From Candidatus Gastranaerophilales bacterium (GTDB lineage: Bacteria; Cyanobacteriota; Vampirovibrionia; Gastranaerophilales; Gastranaerophilaceae), in the NCBI GenBank assembly GCA_944325615.1, contig CALVAU010000116.1, forward strand, positions 1-11,973: a stretch of 11,973 bases of DNA, read 5' to 3'. Of this stretch, positions 1-5,190 are shown piece by piece. Every line of letters begins with the position of its first letter. Within the stretch, counting starts at the first letter, position 1. A program made the translations under genes and the position numbers. Below the pieces are notes generated by a model. The model did not search any database and was not told the DNA's origin. It saw only the letters and a program-made list of their open reading frames with translations.

Positions 1-85
1 GGACAAAAGAAACGGTAAAATTCACGGTTCTGGTGAAATACTTAATAAAATATTTAAATTTGTAAAATTTTATAATAAGTTCTAA
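1..85 (+). CDS. Possible 3' end of an upstream gene (partial)
   Basis: Frame 2 is open from the left edge to a TAA at 83-85 and would encode about 27 C-terminal residues rich in Lys, Asn, Phe and Ile (it contains NGKIHGSGEI). The codons used (GGT, AAA, ATT) look like those of the neighbouring genes. Frame 3 is also open to 65, with less typical codons (ACG, CTG, GTG), so the frame is not certain. The fragment is too short to assign a family. It may equally be non-coding. Confidence 0.3.
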   Translation, partial: DKRNGKIHGSGEILNKIFKFVKFYNKF

Positions 86-102
86 AGTTTTTATACTTTT
101 GT

Positions 103-194
103 ACCGAATAAAATTTTGTAATGACACAAGAATGAAGTGGCTTGCAACGTTAAGACATGTTAAGGAAATCCGAAAAATATGTCAATTATTCGGT
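103..194. repeat. 9-bp inverted repeat enclosing a nested stem in the leader upstream of 242
   Basis: ACCGAATAA (103-111) is the exact reverse complement of TTATTCGGT (186-194). Between them, GACATG (154-159) can pair with TATGTC (178-183) with one wobble. Transcribed in either direction, the segment could form a long hairpin with a large internal region. It lies between the possible end of the upstream gene and the small gene at 242. No known riboswitch or terminator consensus is recognised, and no U-tract follows. Confidence 0.35.
157..185 (-). promoter_or_regulatory. Candidate leftward sigma70-type promoter
   Basis: On the minus strand, a perfect TTGACA (185-180) is followed after 17 nt by TAACAT (162-157), which matches four of six positions of TATAAT. 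Transcription would run left toward the window edge, antisense to any upstream rightward gene. The weak -10 element makes this tentative. Confidence 0.25.
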
Positions 195-241
195 TCAAAA
201 TGTTTTTATATAGTTGTAGGTCTAAAGTGTAAAGGAATATT

Positions 242-514
242 ATGTTTCAAGAAACTTTAGAGATGAATATTAGGCGATTTGTTGATTTCGCAATATATTC
301 AAAAAACTTTCTGATAAGAAAGAATCCTATAAAAGCAATGATAAATTCATTTATGGATGGACTTCGAGATTTTCTTACTATGAACAAGAAAAGAAAGATG
401 GCTCAATACAGATTGAATTATCATATGCATCAATTCAAGAAAATGGAACAGTTGATTGCAGAAAATAATCAACATACATTTTTGAAAGGTAACAATCTTA
501 ACGAAACAAGATAA
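242..514 (+). CDS. Small basic protein of unknown function (90 aa)
   Basis: No family is recognised. The protein is basic (many Lys and Arg) and looks mostly helical, with an amphipathic N-terminal half and a charged stretch around residues 48-72. There is no signal peptide or clear membrane segment. The ATG at 242 has a good ribosome binding site, AAAGGA at 231-236, five bases upstream. The next gene starts 13 nt after the stop codon, so the two are probably co-transcribed. Because the second gene encodes a coiled-coil protein and an export operon lies nearby, the pair could encode accessory parts of the secretion machinery. That is a guess from position only. Confidence 0.6.
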   Translation: MFQETLEMNIRRFVDFAIYSKNFLIRKNPIKAMINSFMDGLRDFLTMNKKRKMAQYRLNYHMHQFKKMEQLIAENNQHTFLKGNNLNETR

Positions 515-527
515 GGAATAGTGTAAA

Positions 528-854
528 ATGAGTGTCATTGTAGATTCAATGAGAATGCAATACTTGAGTAACGTCAAGATGGATTTGGAATATAAAATCC
601 AGCTTGTAACTCAATCCAGAATGGGTTTGACTCAAGCTGCCAGTGATTTGATGCAAGTCGGCACTGATTATTCACCTGATTCGCCTGTTGTAAAACAATT
701 AAACCAACGCCAAGCAAAACTCAAAGCATTGGAACAAAAACTTGAGCAGCAAATGGTTCAATATCAATCAAGACTTCAGATGGTAACAACAGAGTTAGAA
801 TCTTGCAGAAGCAGACTTTACCAAAGCATAGGTCAATCATTCCGATATAATTAA
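528..854 (+). CDS. Small coiled-coil protein of unknown function (108 aa)
   Basis: No family is recognised. The sequence is almost entirely helix-forming and Gln-rich. Residues about 55-100 show heptad-like spacing typical of a coiled coil (LNQRQAKLKALEQKLEQQ). There is no signal peptide or membrane segment. A ribosome binding site, AAGGAA (513-518), overlaps the stop codon of the preceding gene and lies nine bases before ATG 528, which indicates coupling in an operon. Size and coiled-coil character resemble small stalk or chaperone proteins of type III export systems (FliJ/FlgN-like). No diagnostic motif supports that, so the product stays hypothetical. The gene ends two bases before the stop codon of the convergent gene. 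Confidence 0.65.
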   Translation: MSVIVDSMRMQYLSNVKMDLEYKIQLVTQSRMGLTQAASDLMQVGTDYSPDSPVVKQLNQRQAKLKALEQKLEQQMVQYQSRLQMVTTELESCRSRLYQSIGQSFRYN

Positions 855-856
855 TA

Positions 857-1495
857 TTAATTTCCGGCTTGAATGAACAAGCTTATTATATCGTTGAGCA
901 TTGAATATTGTCTGTGTAATTTGCGAGTTTGGCTTTCTAATGCATTTATTTGACGTTTGTATTCTGCAATATTATTTTGGCATTCACGAGCTGAAGAATT
1001 AAGATTTTCTTGAGCTTGTTGAGCCTCTTGCAAAACGCCTTTCATTGAAATGCCAAGAGCTTCCATTGTTTGTTTAATAATTTGAGCTCCTGTTTGTTTA
1101 GAAACGTTAGATGGTATTTTTGTAATTAATTGTCTGAGAACTTCAACGTTTGCTGGCAATTCTAAATCTTCAAAATCACCGGTGAAAGAATCATTATTGA
1201 CACTTTGAGTGTGAGTTTGAGCTGGCTGTTCAGGTTGAGAATTGAGATTCATTCCAAAAGAAGGCTTGAGAGCTTCTGCTGAAAAATGTTCAAATGACAT
1301 TGAAGGTTCACTTGTTTGTTTTTGAGACTCATTTAAAAATTCAAAAGAAGGCATTGTTTCATTCAATAAAACGGGTTCTTCTTCTTGGTATGAATTTTCA
1401 TTAACTGCAGGTTGAGTAAATTCAACATCAGTTTGTTTTTTTAATGCATCAACAATTTTTTTGCCTACACCTTCTGTCATTCTGTTATTAACCAT
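857..1495 (-). CDS. Hypothetical protein with Gln-rich linker and C-terminal coiled coil (212 aa)
   Basis: No family is recognised. A short N-terminal helix (GVGKKIVDALKKQ) is followed by about 90 low-complexity residues rich in Gln, Glu, Ser, Asn and Pro, likely disordered. The C-terminal about 100 residues are helical: a block with ELPANVEVLRQLITKIPSNV, then a coiled coil with LNSSARECQNNIAEYKRQ and QTRKLHRQYSMLNDII. There is no signal peptide or membrane segment. A longer reading from ATG 1549 is rejected because that codon lies inside the promoter (-10 at 1532-1537). Two adjacent ATGs remain (1498 and 1495); 1495 is preferred because GAGGA (1505-1501) then sits five bases upstream. A scaffold or adaptor role is possible but not shown. 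Confidence 0.7.
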   Translation of the reverse strand: MVNNRMTEGVGKKIVDALKKQTDVEFTQPAVNENSYQEEEPVLLNETMPSFEFLNESQKQTSEPSMSFEHFSAEALKPSFGMNLNSQPEQPAQTHTQSVNNDSFTGDFEDLELPANVEVLRQLITKIPSNVSKQTGAQIIKQTMEALGISMKGVLQEAQQAQENLNSSARECQNNIAEYKRQINALESQTRKLHRQYSMLNDIISLFIQAGN

Positions 1496-1531
1496 CATAG
1501 TCCTCTTTTTTATTTCTCTAAACTTAAGAAA

Positions 1532-1560
1532 ATTATACATTACAAACAAATATATTTCAA
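1532..1560 (-). promoter_or_regulatory. Sigma70-type promoter of the leftward coiled-coil gene
   Basis: On the minus strand, TTGAAA (1560-1555) is followed by a 17-nt spacer and a perfect TATAAT (1537-1532). Transcription would start near 1525 and give a leader of about 30 nt ending in GAGGA before the start codon. The good match in both boxes and the ideal spacing support a housekeeping promoter. Confidence 0.65.
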
Positions 1561-1611
1561 CAAAAATATGACTTTTAGAGAAAAATGATTACAAATTTAT
1601 AACAAGTATGC

Positions 1612-1640
1612 TTGCGTGTACTAATTGAATATGGTATATT
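1612..1640 (+). promoter_or_regulatory. Candidate extended -10 promoter of the PurH-like gene
   Basis: TTGCGT (1612-1617), a 17-nt spacer and TATATT (1635-1640) preceded by TGG make an extended -10 promoter. It would give a leader of about 20 nt with the ribosome binding site AGAGGA (1658-1663). The -35 box is weak (three of six). It is divergent from the promoter at 1532-1560. Confidence 0.5.
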
Positions 1641-1667
1641 ATGCTTTGAAGTGTAAAAGAGGATTGT

Positions 1668-3104
1668 ATGACAAAAAAAGTTTATGTAAGTGTTTATAAT
1701 ATTGATGGGATAGCTGATTACGCAAAAGTTTTGAGTGAAAAGTTCGATTATGAAATAGTATCATCAGGTGCTACTTTAGAGTATTTGCAAAAAAATAAAA
1801 TAAATGTTATTGATGTTTCTGATTTGGGAATTGCAGATGGGTTTTATACAAGAACTTTTATGGAAGAGTTTATTCACAAAAACTTTGATATGGTAATTAT
1901 CAATTTTCAATCGGTTAATGATATAGCTGAAAAGACTGATGATATTCGTCAATTTATGGATTCTTTGAATTTGCTTGATTTTTCTATTTTGCGAGCAGCT
2001 GCAAAAGATTTTCAAGATACGATTGTTGTTGTTGATACTAATGATTTTTATAAAAGTATAAATGTAAACCCTTATGATAAGCAAAAATTAGCATTAAAGG
2101 CTTTTCAATATATGGCAGATTATGATGAAGCTGTTGCGGAAAAAATCGGTGTTTATTCAGGAGAAGATGAACGTAAGCTTTTAAATATGGCAAAATTGTA
2201 TGAGCTTAAATATGGGGCTAATCCTCATCAAAAAGCGGCATTGTACAAGCCTGAAGTGATGGCTGATTTTAGAGTTTTGAATGAAGTAGAATTATCGTAT
2301 AATGATATTTTAAATTTGACAACTGCAGTTAATGTAATTAGTGAATTTTATGATGTCAATTCAGTCGCAGTAGTAAAACATAATCTTCCTTGTGGGGTTG
2401 CTTTAGGGCGGGATATTTTTGAAGCTTATACAAAAGCTTTTGATTGTGATCCGTTTGCGACGTTTTTCGGAACTGTTGCGTTTTCTCAGCCTGTGACTTA
2501 TGAAGTTGCAAAACATCTAGGCTCAATGTCAGCAAAGGTTGTTGTTGCTCCTTATTATGAAGAGGATGCTCTTACTCATTTAAAATTAAATAAAGATTTA
2601 AAAATAGTGAGATTGATGACTGAGTTGAAAAATTTTAAGAAAATTCTGCATGAAGATATAAGAATAACTCCATTTGGAGCCCTTGTTCAAGAAAATAACA
2701 AAAGCGAGTTGGATAAGGATTTATTCAAAGTTGTAACCAAAACAAAACCAACTACAGAGCAGTTAGAAGATGCTATCTTTGCTTGGAAAGTCGCAAAATA
2801 TGCAAGAACCAACTCTGTTGTTGTGGCAAAAGATTTTAAAACAGTCGCAATAGTTCAAGGGCAAACTAACCCTATGCTTGCATCAGAACTTGCGATGGAT
2901 GTAGCTTGTGAGAATTCAAAAGATGCTGTTATTGCTGTTGATGAAGCGATACAAACAGGCGAATTTTTAAATGCTGCAGTTCAAGGGCGAGTTTCTTTGA
3001 TTATTCAGCCGGGCGGCGCATTAAGGGATAAAGAAGTGATAGCAGCTGCTGATAAATACAATATTTCAATGGTATTTACCGGAATTAGGAACTTGAGTTT
3101 TTAA
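1668..3104 (+). CDS. PurH-like protein (AICAR transformylase / IMP cyclohydrolase family), IMP cyclohydrolase motif missing
   Basis: PurH catalyses the last two steps of purine synthesis: an N-terminal MGS-like IMP cyclohydrolase domain and a C-terminal AICAR formyltransferase domain. The 478-aa product follows this plan: MGS-like part at about 1-150 (SSGAT at 32-36, ILRAAAKDFQD at 107-117), then YGANPHQ (182-188), a KH..PCG loop (237-243), TNS (381-383), GQTNPM (398-403) and a typical C-terminus IIQPGGALRD...MVFTGIR. It is about 35-50 residues shorter than usual. The gap falls where the KTLHP motif and the following loop should be; here ADGFYTRTFMEEFIHKNF leads straight to the strand before NFQSV (normally NLYPF). 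The formyltransferase loop reads KHNLPCG instead of the usual KHxNPCG. Cyclohydrolase activity is therefore doubtful and the transferase may be altered. It could be a divergent paralogue or a lineage-specific form. The start is supported by AGAGGA four bases upstream. Confidence 0.85.
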   Translation: MTKKVYVSVYNIDGIADYAKVLSEKFDYEIVSSGATLEYLQKNKINVIDVSDLGIADGFYTRTFMEEFIHKNFDMVIINFQSVNDIAEKTDDIRQFMDSLNLLDFSILRAAAKDFQDTIVVVDTNDFYKSINVNPYDKQKLALKAFQYMADYDEAVAEKIGVYSGEDERKLLNMAKLYELKYGANPHQKAALYKPEVMADFRVLNEVELSYNDILNLTTAVNVISEFYDVNSVAVVKHNLPCGVALGRDIFEAYTKAFDCDPFATFFGTVAFSQPVTYEVAKHLGSMSAKVVVAPYYEEDALTHLKLNKDLKIVRLMTELKNFKKILHEDIRITPFGALVQENNKSELDKDLFKVVTKTKPTTEQLEDAIFAWKVAKYARTNSVVVAKDFKTVAIVQGQTNPMLASELAMDVACENSKDAVIAVDEAIQTGEFLNAAVQGRVSLIIQPGGALRDKEVIAAADKYNISMVFTGIRNLSF

Positions 3105-3126
3105 AAACAATTTTGAAAATTCCAAT

Positions 3127-3150
3127 AAAAAAATCGGTGGTCTCCCACCG
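3127..3150 (-). terminator. Intrinsic terminator of the minus-strand small RNA
   Basis: Minus-strand CGGTGG (3150-3145), loop GAGA, CCACCG (3140-3135), then A and seven T (3133-3127): a GC-rich perfect stem with a U-tract in the leftward direction only. On the plus strand the hairpin is followed by CTTATTTT, a much poorer tract, so it is a weak stop for the PurH-like gene at best. Confidence 0.8.
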
Positions 3151-3299
3151 CTTATTTTATCGGGAACGATAAAATAGTTTGATTTTTCGGTTAATTATAA
3201 CTGAAAAAATTGGAATTATAAAGTCTGGTTAGTTTATTCTTGTAAAGTAGTTATTACCCCGTATATTCAGCTGAAAAGGTAATTATTTTTCCGTTTCTT
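3127..3299 (-). ncRNA. Candidate novel small RNA gene, about 170 nt, between purH-like and XRE genes
   Basis: A perfect minus-strand promoter (3334-3306) points into this interval and a perfect terminator hairpin with seven T (3150-3127) closes it. The stretch contains no ATG on the minus strand, so it is unlikely to be coding. Predicted local stems in the transcript are ATTACC (3283-3278) with GGTAAT (3258-3253); a 10-bp stem with one wobble, 3208-3199 with 3192-3183; a perfect 10-bp stem, 3176-3167 with 3162-3153, with a four-base loop; and the terminator stem. The start is estimated at about 3299 from the -10 box. No known RNA family is recognised. Length is near that of 6S RNA, but the separate local hairpins do not give the long rod of 6S. 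It converges on the PurH-like gene and diverges from the regulator. Confidence 0.65.
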
Positions 3300-3326
3300 A
3301 ATTGAATTATAGGACGTATAAAGTCT
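3208..3326. repeat. Imperfect direct repeat around the small RNA promoter
   Basis: TATAAAGTCT occurs at 3217-3226 and again at 3317-3326, exactly 100 bases apart. Each is preceded by a related sequence: AATTGGAATTAT (3208-3219) and AATTGAATTAT (3300-3310, with six extra bases before the second TATAAAGTCT). The second copy forms the -10/spacer part of the small RNA promoter; the first lies inside the transcript and carries another TATAAT on the minus strand (3220-3215). Confidence 0.6.
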
Positions 3327-3334
3327 TATGTCAA
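3306..3334 (-). promoter_or_regulatory. Perfect-consensus sigma70 promoter of the small RNA
   Basis: On the minus strand, TTGACA (3334-3329), exactly 17 nt, and TATAAT (3311-3306) match both consensus boxes at all twelve positions with optimal spacing. It is the best promoter in the window and drives transcription leftward away from the XRE gene, with no coding frame downstream. Confidence 0.8.
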
Positions 3335-3414
3335 TATGCTAAAAATGTTTTATGACGGCGGACGACCTTAAATAACTGTGTAAATAAAGTTAATATTTAG
3401 AAGTGAGGTTGTTT

Positions 3415-4092
3415 ATGTTTAGAACTCTGAAAGAAAGTTTTGGTGCTCGTTTAAAGGAATTAAGAAAATCAAAAGGTTATACTCAAGAAAAACTTGCGGA
3501 AAAACTTGACATTGCGCCTAGGCAGTTGACAAGATTAGAGTGCGGAATTAATTTCCCATCAGTTGAAACTTTAGCCAAGTTAAGTTTTTATTTGGGTGTG
3601 GACTTAAAAAGTCTTTTTGACTTTAATTGGGATAAAGAATATTCTATATGCTCGACAGGTACTGATGAAAGACCTGTAATTGAAGTAGATGCTGACGCTA
3701 AAGTTATTGATTTGAGCCAATTCGGTAAAAAGAAAAAAGCGTCTTCTGAATATGACCTAAAACAGTTGATAAATGTGCAGAATTCTGATGAAAGTATGCT
3801 TAATTCCGCCAAGAATATAAATAAACCCTTCACAATAATATTTAAAGATGCCAATGGTGAGCTTTCACATATAAAAACATATTATCCTGATGGCAGAATT
3901 GAAGAGACAATGTCTAAAGAAAAAGTTGAGGCTGAAAAATTATACAAAAAGATTTCAGAAGAAATAAAATCAATCGGCGGGGACTTAAATAAACTTCAAT
4001 TTATGCATCTGGCTTATAAATCGCTTTCAGATAAAGAAGCTTTAAATGATTTGAAAAGTATGATTAAGGGTATAGAAATTGTCTTAGATTAA
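3415..4092 (+). CDS. XRE-family helix-turn-helix regulator with an unrecognised C-terminal domain (225 aa)
   Basis: Residues 9-65 form an XRE/Cro-type HTH: FGARLKELRKSKGYTQEKLA, then LDIAPRQLTRLECGINFPSVETLAKLSFYLGV. This is a DNA-binding domain of a cytosolic regulator. A linker with a basic KKKK patch (about 105-108) follows, then a C-terminal region with a likely beta hairpin (FTIIFKDANGEL, IKTYYPDGRIEE) and a helical end. No known C-terminal domain is recognised, so the ligand or partner is unknown. A GTG at 3403 is in frame, but the GAGG at 3405-3408 lies six bases before ATG 3415 and would be inside the longer version, so 3415 is preferred. It stands alone, beside the divergent small RNA promoter, which makes that promoter an obvious candidate target; this is inference. 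Confidence 0.85.
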   Translation: MFRTLKESFGARLKELRKSKGYTQEKLAEKLDIAPRQLTRLECGINFPSVETLAKLSFYLGVDLKSLFDFNWDKEYSICSTGTDERPVIEVDADAKVIDLSQFGKKKKASSEYDLKQLINVQNSDESMLNSAKNINKPFTIIFKDANGELSHIKTYYPDGRIEETMSKEKVEAEKLYKKISEEIKSIGGDLNKLQFMHLAYKSLSDKEALNDLKSMIKGIEIVLD

Positions 4093-4119
4093 AATTGTAT
4101 CTTTGCAAACTCCTGATTT

Positions 4120-4125
4120 TATAAT
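4120..4125 (+). promoter_or_regulatory. Possible -10 element for the deaminase gene
   Basis: A perfect TATAAT lies 35 bases before the deaminase start codon. The only -35-like candidate, TTGTAT (4095-4100), is 19 bases away and weak. The preceding gene ends at 4092, so read-through from it is the alternative. Confidence 0.35.
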
Positions 4126-4160
4126 AAAATTGTCATATAGAAAAACAGAGGTAAGGATGT

Positions 4161-4610
4161 ATGGAAATAAAATCTTGGAATGATTATTTTTTGGATTTGG
4201 CAAAGACTTGTGCGAGCAGATCAAATTGCATAAGAGCTCAAGTTGGAGCAGTAATTGTTGGTGAAGATAAAAAAATAAAAGCGACAGGTTATAACGGAAC
4301 CCCCTCAAAAGTAGAATCTTGTGCCGAACGTGGTGAATGTTATCGAATTAAAAATAATATTCCATCAGGTACGAGATATGAAACTTGCAGATCGATACAT
4401 GCAGAGCAAAACGCAATTATCCAGGCAGGTCAGGATAGATGCAAAGGTGCCACTATGTATATCTGGGGACATGATTTTATTTGCATATTGTGTAAAAGAT
4501 TTATTGTGCAATCAGGTATAAAAGATGTATATTTGAAAAAAAGTGAAGATGCACCAATAAAATATGTAACGGTTGAAGATATAAGAAAAGAATTAGACGA
4601 AGCAAGATAG
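4161..4610 (+). CDS. dCMP deaminase-family protein (zinc-dependent cytidine/deoxycytidylate deaminase)
   Basis: Members of this family deaminate dCMP to dUMP, feeding dTTP synthesis in the cytosol. The 149-aa product has the usual N-terminus (SWNDYFLDLAKTCASRSNC, QVGAVIV, GYNGTPS) and the zinc site: HAEQNAI with His80 and Glu82, and Cys108 and Cys111 of the second motif. That motif reads FICILCKR where most members have PCxxCAK, so the Pro is replaced by Ile while both cysteines are kept. Extra cysteines at 23, 54, 60 and 76 are typical of the bacterial dCMP deaminase/ComEB branch, which often binds a second zinc. Length is normal. AGAGG (4147-4151) and AAGGA (4153-4157) precede the ATG. The gene follows the regulator by 68 nt and ends at a terminator, so it is separate from the export operon. 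Confidence 0.88.
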   Translation: MEIKSWNDYFLDLAKTCASRSNCIRAQVGAVIVGEDKKIKATGYNGTPSKVESCAERGECYRIKNNIPSGTRYETCRSIHAEQNAIIQAGQDRCKGATMYIWGHDFICILCKRFIVQSGIKDVYLKKSEDAPIKYVTVEDIRKELDEAR

Positions 4611-4635
4611 AAGCACTTTAAAAAGTGCTTTTTTT
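4611..4635 (+). terminator. Intrinsic terminator after the deaminase gene
   Basis: AAGCACTT (4611-4618), loop TAAA, AAGTGCTT (4623-4630), continuing into a run of seven T (4629-4635), directly after the TAG stop. It separates the deaminase transcript from the export operon. Confidence 0.9.
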
Positions 4636-4714
4636 ATATCCCTCACATGACTTTTCCCTGAAAATCATTAAATAATTTGTATGAAATCTTATATTTAAAC
4701 TACATCAAACGATT

Positions 4715-4730
4715 GATTTTTGCCAAAATC
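4715..4730. promoter_or_regulatory. Inverted repeat upstream of fliE, possible operator
   Basis: GATTTT (4715-4720), TGCC, AAAATC (4725-4730) form a perfect six-base dyad just upstream of the proposed -35 box of the fliE operon. It could be an operator or an incidental AT-rich hairpin; no regulator is identified. Confidence 0.25.
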
Positions 4731-4732
4731 GC

Positions 4733-4762
4733 TTAACAAAATGGTCTGATATACGTTAATAT
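4733..4762 (+). promoter_or_regulatory. Candidate promoter of the fliE-flhA operon
   Basis: TTAACA (4733-4738, five of six) and TAATAT (4757-4762, four of six) are separated by 18 bases. The predicted start near 4769 leaves a short leader with an AGGG ribosome binding site (4777-4780). A terminator at 4611-4635 isolates the operon from upstream, so a promoter must lie in this 150-base gap. No sigma54- or sigma28-type flagellar promoter was seen. Confidence 0.4.
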
Positions 4763-4784
4763 AAGAAAAGAAAGGCAGGGAAAA

Positions 4785-5132
4785 ATGCAATATAATGCAG
4801 GCTGGATGCCAAAGTATGATTTGGAAGCTAGAATACAACACACTAAACTGGATACGGGATTGTATGGAATGAAACCAATGCGATTGGAGCCTATGGAAAA
4901 GCCAGCAACTCCTGATTTTAAAACCGTATTTTCGGGATTGGTTGAGAATTTGAATGCTGAATTGAATGCCCCTGACAACCTTTTGAAAGATGTGATGAGC
5001 GGGAATAACAACATTGATATCCATGATGTAATGACAGCAATGGCAAAATCAGAGATAAGTGTCAATGTAGCGACTCAGATTACTGGAAAAGTCATTCAAG
5101 CGTATGACAAAGTAATGCAAATTCAGGTGTAG
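4785..5132 (+). CDS. fliE: Flagellar hook-basal body protein FliE
   Basis: FliE sits between the MS ring and the proximal rod and is an early export substrate. The 115-aa product has the FliE hallmark in its C-terminal half: DIHDVMTAMAKSEISVNVATQITGKVIQAYDKVMQIQV matches the family pattern (v)dlHdVm.Am.ka..s......r.k...aY.eimrmqV. The N-terminal about 45 residues are a flexible, Met- and Pro-containing extension, then F.tvFsglvenl begins the conserved part. There is no signal peptide, as expected for a type III substrate. It is first in the operon, 58 nt ahead of fliF, the usual fliE-fliF order. The GC-poor gap between them contains a six-base dyad (5137-5142 with 5150-5155). Confidence 0.9.
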   Translation: MQYNAGWMPKYDLEARIQHTKLDTGLYGMKPMRLEPMEKPATPDFKTVFSGLVENLNAELNAPDNLLKDVMSGNNNIDIHDVMTAMAKSEISVNVATQITGKVIQAYDKVMQIQV

Positions 5133-5190
5133 AATAGATTTATAATATCTAAATCCAGACAAACAATAATAAAAACAGACCGGGGAAAAT

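Noticed and set aside
1496..1549. Longer N-terminus for the leftward coiled-coil gene from ATG 1549
   Set aside because: That ATG lies between the -35 and -10 boxes of a good promoter, upstream of the expected transcript start; GAGGA precedes the ATG pair at 1498/1495.
3135..3176. Tandem hairpins read as a plus-strand terminator for the PurH-like gene
   Set aside because: Neither hairpin is followed by a good T-run on the plus strand, whereas the first has seven T in the minus direction. A partial role for purH cannot be excluded.
3127..3299. 6S RNA assignment for the small RNA
   Set aside because: The size fits, but the transcript folds into separate local hairpins with a standard terminator, and its two ends do not form the closing helix expected of 6S RNA.
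3403..3414. GTG start four codons upstream for the XRE gene
   Set aside because: The GAGG ribosome binding site for ATG 3415 lies within these bases, so the GTG would have no suitable site of its own.
5137..5155. TATAAT at 5141-5146 between fliE and fliF as an internal promoter
   Set aside because: No -35 box at suitable spacing and no extended -10; the sequence also lies within a small AT-rich dyad, so it is probably chance.
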